DNA of 64,000 bases, from assembly GCA_900142905.1 (NCBI GenBank), contig FSRV01000002.1, forward strand, positions 2,418,001 through 2,482,000, in the 5' to 3' direction. The DNA comes from Burkholderia sp. GAS332. GTDB lineage: Bacteria > Pseudomonadota > Gammaproteobacteria > Burkholderiales > Burkholderiaceae. Under the pieces are notes generated by a model. That model saw nothing but the letters and a program-made list of their open reading frames with translations. It did not search any database and had not been told where the DNA came from. The first letter of the stretch is position 1, and every line of letters begins with the position of its first letter. Below, piece after piece: positions 16,958-25,954 of the stretch. The position numbers were made by a program, and so were the translations under genes.

Positions 16958-18619
16958 ATGAGTGAGCCGGTAGCGGTCGCGGCCGCGTCATCGCCTCAGG
17001 TTCCATTGATCCGTGTTGCGGGCGTCACCAAGCGATTTGGTGGCGTGCAGGCGCTACGCGGCGTCAGCCTAGACGTGTTGCCCGGCGAAGTGCACGCCTT
17101 GCTTGGAGAAAATGGCGCGGGCAAATCCACGCTGATCAAGATTCTCAGCGGCGTTCATACCTACGACGACGGCGTCATCGAGATCGGTGGCCAGAAAGTG
17201 GCGTTCGACTCGCCGGCTCAATCGCGTGAAGCCGGTGTTGCCGTGGTCTACCAGGATCTGAGTCTGGTCGAATCGCTCTCGGTCGGGGCGAATCTGATGC
17301 TGGGGCGCGAGCCCCGCACGCGTCTCGGTTTCGTCAAGAACCGGCAACTGATGGCCACCGTCGGCGAATTTCTCCGGTCGCACGGCATCCCGCTCGATCC
17401 ACGCACACCGGTTGGCGCGTTGCCGTTCGCGTACCGGCAAATGACCGAAATCTGCAAGGCGCTGATGGGCGACGTGCGCGTGCTGATCCTCGACGAACCC
17501 ACCTCGGCGCTGACGGGCGGCGAAGAACAGATCCTGTTCGACGCGATTCGCGCGGTCACGGATCGCGGCGTTGGCGTGATCTACGTGACGCATCGTCTGA
17601 ACGAGGTGTTCAGGATTTCGCAGCGCGTCACCGTGTTTCGCGATGGCGCCAATGCCGGCATGTTCCAGACGGCGAACACCGATATGAAGCAACTGGTCGC
17701 GGCGATCGTCGGTCCCAGTCATGCCGCGTTGCAGGCGAGGGAGAGAACGGCTGCCGGCGTTGCGGACGACGGGTCTGCTGCCGGACGGCAGACATTGGCC
17801 ACGTCCCATGCCGCCGCTGCGCCCATCCTCAAGTTGTCGAACGTGAGCAATGACCGGCTTCGTCACGTCGACCTCATGATTCGCCGCGGCGAGATCCACG
17901 GGCTCGCGGGATTGATCGGCAGTGGGCGCACGGAAGTGCTGCAAACCATCTTCGGCATTCGGCGAATCGAGACGGGCGCCATGGTGATCGACGGTCAATC
18001 CCGCTCACGTATGACGCCCGCCGAAGCTATCCGGCTCGGCGTGGCGCTGGTGCCCGAAGATCGTCATCTTGAAGGGCTCGTCCTCGATCATTCGATCGAG
18101 CGCAACCTGACCTTGCCGCGCCTGCCGCAATTTTCGCGTTGGGGGTGGCTGCGCAGCCAGGCGGCCGTCCATCAGGCGAAACGCTCGATGAAAGAGCTGG
18201 CCGTCAAGGCACCCGGCGCGTCGACCGCGGTCAAGTTTTTATCCGGCGGCAACCAGCAAAAAGTGGTCTTCGCGAAGTGGAACCACCCGCGCCCCAAGAT
18301 CCTTCTGCTCGACGAACCGACGGTCGGCGTCGACGTCGGCGCACGCGAGGAGATCTACGGCGTCATCCATGACGCCGCGCGGGCGGGCACCGGCGTGCTC
18401 GTCGTCTCCTCGGACCTCGATGAACTGCTGCGCCTGTGCGGCCGGATTTCGATCGTCGCGGACGGCGCTATCGTCAAGACCGTCGAGCGCGCCGAACTCG
18501 CCAACGCCGAAGCGCTGCATCACCTGATCCAACTTTCCCGTTCTTCCATCGAGTCCGCCACTCCCCCAGGGGGACTGCCTCCGGGGCGGGCGACTTCCCT
18601 CGGAGCCAACGCAATATGA
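16958..18619 (+). CDS. Second sugar ABC transporter ATP-binding protein
   Basis: This 553-residue ATPase has two ABC domains. Domain 1 has Walker A GENGAGKST and Walker B VLILDEPTSALTGGEEQ. Domain 2 has GLIGSGRTEVLQTIFG, signature FLSGGNQQKVVFAKW and Walker B ILLLDEPTVGVDVGAREE. Both sites therefore look more complete than in the ATPase at 8289. An Ala-rich linker near residues 260-290 (ASHAAAAPI region) joins them. It begins a plus-strand operon divergent from deoC. AAGGAG precedes the ATG by 9 bases, and the stop overlaps the permease start (ATGA). Ligand is inferred to be a nucleoside or pentose from the shared control region. Confidence 0.88.
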   Translation: MSEPVAVAAASSPQVPLIRVAGVTKRFGGVQALRGVSLDVLPGEVHALLGENGAGKSTLIKILSGVHTYDDGVIEIGGQKVAFDSPAQSREAGVAVVYQDLSLVESLSVGANLMLGREPRTRLGFVKNRQLMATVGEFLRSHGIPLDPRTPVGALPFAYRQMTEICKALMGDVRVLILDEPTSALTGGEEQILFDAIRAVTDRGVGVIYVTHRLNEVFRISQRVTVFRDGANAGMFQTANTDMKQLVAAIVGPSHAALQARERTAAGVADDGSAAGRQTLATSHAAAAPILKLSNVSNDRLRHVDLMIRRGEIHGLAGLIGSGRTEVLQTIFGIRRIETGAMVIDGQSRSRMTPAEAIRLGVALVPEDRHLEGLVLDHSIERNLTLPRLPQFSRWGWLRSQAAVHQAKRSMKELAVKAPGASTAVKFLSGGNQQKVVFAKWNHPRPKILLLDEPTVGVDVGAREEIYGVIHDAARAGTGVLVVSSDLDELLRLCGRISIVADGAIVKTVERAELANAEALHHLIQLSRSSIESATPPGGLPPGRATSLGANAI

Positions 18620-19617
18620 ACGATTCTGTCTCGCCGCTGACGGCCGAACGGCAGGCATCGCCACCGCAGAAGAGCCGTATGCGGCGCATCGCGCAACTCC
18701 TCCTGCAAGGTGACCGGCCCTATGCGCTCTATGGCGCGTTCGCGATCCTGCTGGTGGTTTTCAGTTTCGCCTCGCCGTGGTTTCTCTCCATCGACAACTT
18801 CCTGAATATCGGCCGGCAAACCGCGCTCGTGTCGATCATCGCGGTCGGCATGACCTTCGTGATCATTGCGCGGCAGATCGATCTGTCGGTGGGATCCACG
18901 CTCGCGCTGTCGGGCATGTCCGCAGCGCTCGCCATGGCGTATGTCGGCGACAACTGGATCATCGGCGCGATTGCCGGTATCGGCACCGGCGCCCTTGTCG
19001 GCGCGATCAACGGGGTCGTGACCACGCGGCTGAACATTCCCTCGTTCCTGGTGACGCTCGGCACCTTGAGCGCCGCACGCGGACTCGCCCTGATGGTGAC
19101 GACGACAAGACCCGAGATCATCACCAACGACTCGTTCATCGCGATCTTCGGCGAGGGCGACATTGCCGGTGTGCCGGTGCCGATCATCTGGACCCTGCTG
19201 ACCGTGATCGCCGGCATCCTGCTGCTTCACTACAGCGTGTTCGGCCGGCAGATCTATGCGGCCGGCGGCAATCCCACGGCGGCGCTCTACTCCGGCATCA
19301 ACACGAGGCGCGTGACCACCCTCGCCTTCATTCTCACCGGCATGCTGGCCGGGCTCGCCGCGCTCGTGCTCTCCGCGCGCTCGCATGCGGCACGGCCCGA
19401 CGTCGTGCAAGGCATGGAACTCGATGTGATCGCTTCGGTGACGCTCGGCGGCTGCAGTCTGTTCGGTGGCCGCGGTTTTGTGCTCGGCACGCTGCTCGGC
19501 AGTCTCATCATCGGCACGCTCAATAACGGGCTGGTCCTGCTCGGCGTCAGTTCATCGCTGCAGCTGGTGATCAAGGGGGCCATCATCGTCGCGGCTGTGG
19601 CCTTCACCAGGAAATGA
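18616..19617 (+). CDS. Second sugar ABC transporter permease
   Basis: This 333-residue permease is of the RbsC-like class with about 9 hydrophobic segments. It contains AVGMTFVIIARQIDLSVGSTLALSGM (the IDLSVGS motif) and QGMELDVIASVTLGGCSLFGGRGFVLGTLLGS near the C-terminus. Only one permease gene is present in this cluster, so the channel is probably a homodimer, unlike the two-permease system on the other strand. The ATG overlaps the stop of the ATPase by 4 bases, which indicates translational coupling and fixes the start. Confidence 0.88.
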   Translation: MNDSVSPLTAERQASPPQKSRMRRIAQLLLQGDRPYALYGAFAILLVVFSFASPWFLSIDNFLNIGRQTALVSIIAVGMTFVIIARQIDLSVGSTLALSGMSAALAMAYVGDNWIIGAIAGIGTGALVGAINGVVTTRLNIPSFLVTLGTLSAARGLALMVTTTRPEIITNDSFIAIFGEGDIAGVPVPIIWTLLTVIAGILLLHYSVFGRQIYAAGGNPTAALYSGINTRRVTTLAFILTGMLAGLAALVLSARSHAARPDVVQGMELDVIASVTLGGCSLFGGRGFVLGTLLGSLIIGTLNNGLVLLGVSSSLQLVIKGAIIVAAVAFTRK

Positions 19618-19747
19618 GCAGGAAGTGCCTCAGGAAATGACCCAGGAAGTGACGAGGGCACGCTGATCACGCGTGAGCTCACGTGCCCGTGTTGTTCGTG
19701 AATGGCAGGAGACGTAACACCAATATGAAGACCAACGGAGAAGAATC

Positions 19748-20893
19748 ATGAAACATCGTCGTGGCTCAGGAAGCGTTCTACCCACTCTCATGGCGGTGGC
19801 CGCCGTCGTGGCGCTGGCGTCGCCGGGTGCCTACGCGCAATGCGTGAGCAGCCTGCCGGCCGGTTCGATCGGACCGAAGACGATTGTCGGCCAAGGGCCG
19901 AACGGCGAAAAAGCGGCCTCGGTTGACGCGGTGAAGCTGAGCGACGCCGACATCGCCAAAATCAAGGCCGGCAAATTCAAGGTCGGTATTTCGATGCAGA
20001 CCATGAATCTCGACTGGTCGCAACTGCAGGTGCAAGGCATCACGGATACGCTCAAAAAATACGGCGTGGACGTGATCGGCACGGCTTCGGCGGAATACCA
20101 GGTCGACAAGCAGATCGCGGATATCGAGAACACCATCCAGCGCCACCCGGACGGCATCATCTCCATTCCGGTCGATGGAACGGCAACGGCCGCCACGTAC
20201 AAGAAAGTGTCCGAGGCCGGCATCAAACTCGTGTTCATGGACAACGTGCCGACCGGCCTGAAGCATCCTGAGCAATACGCGTCGATGATTTCCGCCGACA
20301 GCGAAGGCAACGGCCAGATCGCGGCGAAAGTGCTCGCCTCGTGCGTCCCGCAGGGCGCTACCATCGGGCTCGTGAATTTCGGCGTGGATTACTTCAGCAC
20401 GACGGAGCGCACCAAGGCCGTCAACGACTGGATCAAGAAAAATCGTCCGGACATCAAGGTCAAGCAGGTCGCCTTCACAGACCCGTCGAAAGTGGGGCAA
20501 ATCGCCGGCGATTTCCTCACCGGGAATCCGGACGTGAAGGGGCTGTTCGCCGTTTGGGATCAACCGGCGCTCGACACGCTGACGTCGATGCGGGCGCAAG
20601 GGGTGAATATTCCCGTCACGACGGTCGATCTGGGCCTTCAATCCGCTATCGAGATTGCCAAGGGCGGACCGCTCAAGGCAACCGGCTCGCAACGCCCGTA
20701 CGATCAAGGCGTGGCCGAGGCCATGGCGATGATGAAGGCGCTGATCGGACAAACGCCGCCGGCGTGGATCGGCGTGCAGTCTTTGCCGGTGGTGCAGGCG
20801 AACGTGCTCGAGTCTTATAAGACGGTGTTCAAGAAAGACCCGCCGCCCCAGCTCGCGGATGCATGCAAGAAAGCCAAGCCGGCTTGCGGTTGA
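19748..20893 (+). CDS. Second periplasmic sugar-binding protein
   Basis: This 381-residue binding protein has a signal peptide ending at GAYAQ. A segment of about 55 residues precedes the type I fold (KVGISMQTMNLDWSQLQVQGI, GIISIPVDGTATAATYKKVSEAGIKLVFMDNVP, VTTVDLGLQSAIEI). It is longer than the binding protein at 9943 and clearly divergent from it, so the two systems probably bind different ligands or differ in affinity. GGAG lies 7 bases before the ATG. A 130-bp gap separates it from the permease, leaving room for an internal promoter. A hairpin follows the stop. Confidence 0.86.
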   Translation: MKHRRGSGSVLPTLMAVAAVVALASPGAYAQCVSSLPAGSIGPKTIVGQGPNGEKAASVDAVKLSDADIAKIKAGKFKVGISMQTMNLDWSQLQVQGITDTLKKYGVDVIGTASAEYQVDKQIADIENTIQRHPDGIISIPVDGTATAATYKKVSEAGIKLVFMDNVPTGLKHPEQYASMISADSEGNGQIAAKVLASCVPQGATIGLVNFGVDYFSTTERTKAVNDWIKKNRPDIKVKQVAFTDPSKVGQIAGDFLTGNPDVKGLFAVWDQPALDTLTSMRAQGVNIPVTTVDLGLQSAIEIAKGGPLKATGSQRPYDQGVAEAMAMMKALIGQTPPAWIGVQSLPVVQANVLESYKTVFKKDPPPQLADACKKAKPACG

Positions 20894-20906
20894 CGCGTCA
20901 GGCACC

Positions 20907-20933
20907 GTACCTTGCCCGGGCGGAGCAAGGTAC
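20907..20933 (+). terminator. Hairpin after the second binding-protein gene
   Basis: GTACCTTGC (20907-20915) and GCAAGGTAC (20925-20933) form a perfect 9-bp stem with a 9-nt loop, 14 bases after the stop codon. The following TATTA is only a weak U-tract. It is the likely end of the 16958-20893 operon. Confidence 0.6.
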
Positions 20934-21075
20934 TATTACAGTTTGGCGTCCGGCGTGCAGCGCATCATGACTCGCGCGTCCTGACGCCCGACGCAGCGAG
21001 CCATCCGACAGGGCAACGGCCATGTCCATCGCCTGTTATGCTCGCTGCCCGCACCGTCATCCGTTTCCGCCCTCC

Positions 21076-22242
21076 ATGAGTTCTGCAAGCCGCCGCATCG
21101 CGCACCTGGACATGGACGCGTTCTACGCGTCCGTGGAGCTCTTGCGCTACCCGGAACTGCGCGGCAAGGCGGTGGTGATCGGCGGCGGCCGCAATGGCGT
21201 GCCGCAAACGCTGGAAGACGGCAGCCGCCGCTTTGCGAAACTGCGCGATTACGCGGGCCGCGGCGTGGTGACCACCTCCACCTACGAAGCCCGCGCGCTT
21301 GGCGTGTTCTCCGCGATGGGCATGATGAAGGCCGCCATGCTCGCGCCCGAGGCGATTCTGCTGCCCACCGATTTCGAGTCGTATCGCCACTACTCGCGAC
21401 TGTTCAAAGCAGCGGTCGCCGCGTTCACGGACCGGATCGAAGACCGCGGCATCGACGAAATCTATATAGACCTCACCGAGTTGCCGGGCGAGCCGCGCGA
21501 GATCGCCGCGCGCATCAAGCAGGCCGTCAATCAGGCAACCGGCCTCACCTGCTCCATTTGCGTGGCGCCGAACAAGTTGCTGGCGAAAATCGGCTCCGAG
21601 CTCGACAAACCCGACGGTCTCACGATTCTGACGCCCGCTGACGTGCCCTTGCGCGTCTGGCCGTTGCCGGTGCGCAAGGTCAACGGGATCGGCCCGAAAG
21701 CCGCGGAGAAGCTCACGGCGCTCGGCCTCGCCACGGTCGGCGATCTGGCGGCGGCGGACGCGGGGCTGTTGCAGGATCACTTCGGGCGCAGCTACTCGGC
21801 GTGGCTCATGCAAGTCGCGAAAGGCTACGACGAGCGGCCGGTGGTGGTCGAATCGGAGCCCAAGTCGATGAGCCGTGAGACGACCTTCGAGCGCGATCTG
21901 CATCCGCGCCATGATCGCCCGGCCCTGTCCAGTTCGTTTACCGGCTTGTGCGTGCGGGTCGCGGAAGATCTGGTGAGGAAGGGCTATGTGGGGCGCACCG
22001 TGGGCATCAAGCTGCGCTACGACGACTTCCGCACGGTCACGCGCGACCTGACGCTCGACGAACCCACCGCCGACGCCACCGAGATCCGGCGTGCCGCAAC
22101 CGAATGTCTGAAGCGGGTGGAATTGAACCGCAAGTTGCGGCTGCTAGGTGTACGCGTGAGTGCCTTGACGCCGGCCAATGCGCAACCGGTCAAGCCGCGC
22201 GTGCCGGTTCAGGCCGACTTGCCTTTTACCGGCGACGATTAA
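21076..22242 (+). CDS. dinB: DNA polymerase IV (Y-family translesion polymerase)
   Basis: This 388-residue polymerase begins with the Y-family palm motif AHLDMDAFYASVELLRYPEL. The second metal site is GIDEIYIDLTELPG, and VNGIGPKAAEKLTALGLATVGDL is the thumb helix-hairpin-helix. The little-finger domain follows, ending near KLRLLGVRVSALT, with the C-terminal VQADLPF resembling a beta-clamp-binding motif (QxxLPF). It performs low-fidelity bypass of lesions. The ATG at 21076 was chosen because homology starts at ASRRIAHLDMDAF; a start at 21022 would add an unconserved His/Pro-rich stretch. I see no LexA box upstream. Its last 4 bases overlap the convergent kinase gene. Confidence 0.92.
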   Translation: MSSASRRIAHLDMDAFYASVELLRYPELRGKAVVIGGGRNGVPQTLEDGSRRFAKLRDYAGRGVVTTSTYEARALGVFSAMGMMKAAMLAPEAILLPTDFESYRHYSRLFKAAVAAFTDRIEDRGIDEIYIDLTELPGEPREIAARIKQAVNQATGLTCSICVAPNKLLAKIGSELDKPDGLTILTPADVPLRVWPLPVRKVNGIGPKAAEKLTALGLATVGDLAAADAGLLQDHFGRSYSAWLMQVAKGYDERPVVVESEPKSMSRETTFERDLHPRHDRPALSSSFTGLCVRVAEDLVRKGYVGRTVGIKLRYDDFRTVTRDLTLDEPTADATEIRRAATECLKRVELNRKLRLLGVRVSALTPANAQPVKPRVPVQADLPFTGDD

Positions 22243-23663
22243 CCCGCTGCTTCCACCGGGACACCGGCATTCGTGCGTGCCACCGGCAAGCCGGTTTCCA
22301 CACTCGACGCCGCAATCGAAAACGCAAACGTGTTGATCCCGTTCGCGCTTTGCGCCGACACCGTGCCGCGATGCATTTCCGCAATGGCCTTCACGATCGC
22401 CAGACCCAGCCCATGGTTTTCGCGGCTATTGGTACGCGATACTTCCGCGCGATAGAAGCGGTCGAACAGGTGTTCGAGCACGGCCGGCTCGATCGGCTCG
22501 CCGGGGTTGGCCACCGCCACGCGCAACTGATCCCCCGTATCCGAGATCGTCACCGTAATCGCCGCGCCCGGTGCACAGTGCTGGATCGCGTTCATCAGCA
22601 GATTCGTGCAGGCGCGGCCGAACAGCGAGCGGTTCACGCGCGCCACCGCGTCGCCGCGCAACTGTGCATGCACGCGCGCTTCTTCCAGCGGAATCTCGAG
22701 AAACTCCAGCGTATGCGCAACTTCCGCGGCCAGCGACACTTCGACAAGGCCCGTCGCGCGCTCACCCTGGTCGGCACGGGCGAGGAACAGCATGTCGTTG
22801 ATGATCGCGCGCATGCGCTCGAACTCTTCGAGATTCGATTGCAGCGTATGGCGCAAATCGTCGACCGAGCGATTGCGCGTCAACGCCACCTCGGTCTGCC
22901 CGATCAGAATCGTCACGGGCGTACGCAGTTCGTGAGCCACGTCCGCGTTGAACGACTCGAGGCGGCCATAGGCGCCGTCCAGACGTTCGAGCGCGCCGTT
23001 GAACGAGTTAGCCAGATCGTTTAATTCGAGCGGCAGCGAGGCCGTATTCAGCCGCTGTGAGCGGTTATTCGGGCTCACCGCGGAAGCATCTCGCGTCAGA
23101 CGCGTCAACGGCGCAAGTCCGAGCCGCGTGACCGAGTAACTCAGCAGCAGCACGGCAAGACTCCCCAACGCGGACAGCGCGGCGAGCGCCGAACCGAACA
23201 CGCGCATCGTGCGGGTGTTGGGCGAACAGCTGGCGGCGACCTGCAATTGCACAGCTGGACGAGCGCCGTTAGCCGGTACCGTCACATTGACGGTCAGCAT
23301 GTCCGCGCCACCGCCGACCGGCGAAATCTTCGCGTAGCCGCCCTGCCAACTCGACACCACCGGCCCCTCGATGGCCTTGCCAAAGTGGAAATACGGATCG
23401 GTACTCGATACCGCATACACGGTGCTGCCGTCGCGCGGCGTCATGTCGGTGAGCTTCTCGCGGGCCATGCGCCACTTCTCCGGCGTCACCGCGTGATAGA
23501 CGATGATGCGCGCGATCTCGGTGCGATCGTCGAGCGATTCGCGCAGATGGTGTTCGAGTTGCGTGCGCAACACCAGAAACAGCCCGGTGCCGACCAGCGT
23601 GAACACCAACAGCGCCACAAACGCGAACATTAACGCGAGGCGGCGGGCGATTGAACGGTTCAT
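22239..23663 (-). CDS. Sensor histidine kinase of the efflux operon
   Basis: This 474-residue inner-membrane kinase has membrane segments near 9-32 and 155-177 that bracket a periplasmic sensor of about 120 residues. A HAMP domain follows, then the H-box FNADVAHELRTPVT (His244), the N-box ACTNLLMNAIQH (Asn354/Asn358) and G-box ENHGLGLAIVKAIAEMH. The layout fits the CusS/IrlS heavy-metal sensor subfamily, but the periplasmic part shows no His/Met cluster that would prove metal sensing. Its ATG overlaps the response-regulator stop by 4 bases. It is the last gene of the RND operon and presumably regulates that operon. Confidence 0.9.
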   Translation of the reverse strand: MNRSIARRLALMFAFVALLVFTLVGTGLFLVLRTQLEHHLRESLDDRTEIARIIVYHAVTPEKWRMAREKLTDMTPRDGSTVYAVSSTDPYFHFGKAIEGPVVSSWQGGYAKISPVGGGADMLTVNVTVPANGARPAVQLQVAASCSPNTRTMRVFGSALAALSALGSLAVLLLSYSVTRLGLAPLTRLTRDASAVSPNNRSQRLNTASLPLELNDLANSFNGALERLDGAYGRLESFNADVAHELRTPVTILIGQTEVALTRNRSVDDLRHTLQSNLEEFERMRAIINDMLFLARADQGERATGLVEVSLAAEVAHTLEFLEIPLEEARVHAQLRGDAVARVNRSLFGRACTNLLMNAIQHCAPGAAITVTISDTGDQLRVAVANPGEPIEPAVLEHLFDRFYRAEVSRTNSRENHGLGLAIVKAIAEMHRGTVSAQSANGINTFAFSIAASSVETGLPVARTNAGVPVEAAG

Positions 23664-24346
23664 AATTGCTCTGCCTCCTCACGCACTTCGAGCACGTAGC
23701 CCATGCCGCGCACGGTATGCAGCAGCTTCGAGGGAAACGGGCCGTCGAGCTTGGCACGCAATCGCTTGATTGCGGTTTCGACCACGTTTGTATGGCTGTC
23801 GAAATTGACGTCCCACACCAGCTCGGTGATGGCCGTCTTCGAGAGAATATCGCCCTGGCGGCGGGCCAGCACGCTCAGTAACTGAAATTCCTTGGCGGTC
23901 AGATCGAGCCGCACGCCATCGCGGGTAGCGCGCCGGCCGATCAGATCGACGAACAGATCGCCCACGGAAATCAGCGTCGACTCCTGCGAACGCGTGCGGC
24001 GCGCCAAGGCATGCAGCCGCTCGACCAGTTCGAGAAAAGAAAAGGGTTTGGTGAGGTAGTCGTCAGCGCCTTCGCGCAAGCCCCGCACGCGGTCGTTCAC
24101 GTGATCGCGCGCGGTCAGCATGATGACCGGCGTCGACTTGCGCATGCGCAGCGCCTTCAGCACGCTAAAGCCGTCGCGTTTGGGCAGCATCACATCGAGG
24201 ACGATCACGTCATAGTCGAATTCGGTGGCCAGATGCATGCCTTCCTCGCCGTCGAGCGCGACGTCGACGACCCAGCCCTGCTCTGTCAAACCGGAGCGCA
24301 GGTAGTCCACCACCTTAAGCTCGTCTTCAACGATCAGCAATTTCAT
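23660..24346 (-). CDS. OmpR-family response regulator of the efflux operon
   Basis: This 228-residue protein has a receiver domain with acidic pocket VEDE, phospho-acceptor Asp51 in VIVLDVMLPKRDG and the TKPF lysine. It is followed by an OmpR/PhoB winged helix (LDLTAKEFQLLSVLARRQGDILSK, SHTNVVETAIKRLRAKLD, LHTVRGMGYVLEVRE). The subgroup is that of CusR/CopR/IrlR. It is translationally coupled to the kinase and lies 78 bp downstream of the outer-membrane channel gene. Transcription of its target is probably from the region 30435-30847. The start ATG (MKLLIVEDE) is the family-typical N-terminus. Confidence 0.92.
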   Translation of the reverse strand: MKLLIVEDELKVVDYLRSGLTEQGWVVDVALDGEEGMHLATEFDYDVIVLDVMLPKRDGFSVLKALRMRKSTPVIMLTARDHVNDRVRGLREGADDYLTKPFSFLELVERLHALARRTRSQESTLISVGDLFVDLIGRRATRDGVRLDLTAKEFQLLSVLARRQGDILSKTAITELVWDVNFDSHTNVVETAIKRLRAKLDGPFPSKLLHTVRGMGYVLEVREEAEQL

Positions 24347-24424
24347 GCGGGTCCCCTTGAATCTCCATTATACGAAACGCCTCGTTTTCCTCTTTCCTGT
24401 CTGGCCGTGTCATTGCCGGGCGGC

Positions 24425-25954
24425 TCACTTCGCGGGAGCCATCGCCTCCTTCGTGTCCGTTGTGCTGCCAGGCGACTGCGCGCCCGACACGTCCGTGCTC
24501 GCGTCCCAGCCGCCGCCCAGCGCCTTCACCAGCGACACCGACAGCGTCATCTGCTGGCCGTGGATCTGCACGTCCTGACGCTCGCTGGTGAGCAACGACT
24601 GCTGCGCGGTGATGACGTCGAGGTACGCGACCAGACCGCCCGAATAACGGTCGTTGGCGAGCGCCAGCAGATGCTGCGCATCGGTGACCGCCTCGTGCGA
24701 CTGCTTCGCCGCGCCGTCCAGCACCGAGAGGCCGGTGATGCCGTCCTGCACCTGCTGGAATGCGGTGAGCACGGTTTGCCGGTAGGTCGCCTCGGTGACC
24801 TGGTAGCCCCCGCTCGCAAATTTCACGTTGGCCGCGCGGCGGCCGCCGTCGAACAGCACCTGGCCGACGGTCGCGCCGAGCGTCCACATCAGCGTAGGCG
24901 CGCTCAGCAGGCTCGCGAACTGCGTGCTTTCCCAGCCGATGCCCGGCATCAGCGTCAGGCTCGGGAAGAACGCCGCCTTGGCGACGCCGATCTGCGCGTT
25001 CGCCGCGGCCATGGCGCGCTCCGCCGAAGCAATATCCGGGCGGCGTTGCAAGACGTCGCTCGGCAGCCCAAGCGGAATCGGCGGCACTTGCGTGTCGAGC
25101 ACTTTGGCTTCGATCGCGAATTGCGGCGCGGGCACGCCGACCAGCGCGGCAATCGCATGCTCTTCCTGCGCACGCGTATTCAGCAGCAATTGCGCCTGCA
25201 CACGCGTCGAATCGAGTAGCGATTTTTGCTGCAGCACGTCGAGCCCTGACACCGAGCCGAGATCGTGCTCGGCCGTGACGTAATCGAGCGCCTTTTGCTG
25301 CAGTTTCACCGATTGATTCAGCACGTCGATCTCGGCGTCGAGTTCACGCAGCGAGAAATAGTCGGTGGCGAGATCGGTGGTGAGGACTAGCCGTGCGTTG
25401 GCGAGGTCGTCGGCCGATTGCTGCGCGGAGGCCGTGGCGCCTTCCACCTCGCGACGTATCCGCCCGAATAGATCGGTGTCGTAGTTGATCGTCGGGCCAA
25501 GTTGCAGATTGTTCTGCACCGTCGACATGGTCGGCGTGGAGTAACTCGTTTGCGGCCGGTCCTGCGAAATCCTGAAGCGCGACCCGGTCGCGCTCAGATC
25601 GACTTCGGGAATCTGCTGTGCGCGGGTGTTGGCGAGCGTCGCTTTGGCCTGCTCATAGTGCGCGCTTGCCGCGGCCAGTGTCTGATTCTGCGCGAGCGCC
25701 TGCGTTTCCAGCGCGGCGAGCGTCGGATCACCGAAGGCGCTCCACCAGTCCGGCGAGATCGGTGCATGCGAAGGCGCCGCGACACGCCAGTACGAATCGG
25801 TTTGCCAGGCCGGGGGCACCTCGGCTTGCGGCCGCTGATAATCCGGGCCGACTGTGCACGCGGCCAGCAACGCGGCGCCCGCGGTGGCCGCAAGCGCCGT
25901 TCGTGTCGTTCGTGTCGTTCGTGCCCGATATGCGGCCGACTGCTTCGCGATCAC
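24425..25954 (-). CDS. Outer-membrane efflux lipoprotein (NodT/OprM family)
   Basis: This 509-residue protein has a signal peptide ending in the lipobox LLAAC, whose Cys would be lipid-modified, followed by TVGPDYQRPQAEVPPAW, typical for OprM-type channels. Two repeated OEP domains contain long alpha-helical stretches (about 90-280 and 290-480). It forms the outer-membrane exit of the RND pump. It starts with GTG, overlapping the adaptor stop as GTGA. The leader contains Arg-Thr-Thr repeats encoded by a 9-bp tandem repeat (GTTCGTGTC on the plus strand around 25899-25925). Confidence 0.9.
   Translation of the reverse strand: MIAKQSAAYRARTTRTTRTALAATAGAALLAACTVGPDYQRPQAEVPPAWQTDSYWRVAAPSHAPISPDWWSAFGDPTLAALETQALAQNQTLAAASAHYEQAKATLANTRAQQIPEVDLSATGSRFRISQDRPQTSYSTPTMSTVQNNLQLGPTINYDTDLFGRIRREVEGATASAQQSADDLANARLVLTTDLATDYFSLRELDAEIDVLNQSVKLQQKALDYVTAEHDLGSVSGLDVLQQKSLLDSTRVQAQLLLNTRAQEEHAIAALVGVPAPQFAIEAKVLDTQVPPIPLGLPSDVLQRRPDIASAERAMAAANAQIGVAKAAFFPSLTLMPGIGWESTQFASLLSAPTLMWTLGATVGQVLFDGGRRAANVKFASGGYQVTEATYRQTVLTAFQQVQDGITGLSVLDGAAKQSHEAVTDAQHLLALANDRYSGGLVAYLDVITAQQSLLTSERQDVQIHGQQMTLSVSLVKALGGGWDASTDVSGAQSPGSTTDTKEAMAPAK

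Noticed and set aside
21000..21075. LexA/SOS box upstream of dinB
   Set aside because: CTGT is present (in a CTGTTATGCTC context), but no properly spaced ACAG follows. I do not see a convincing SOS operator.
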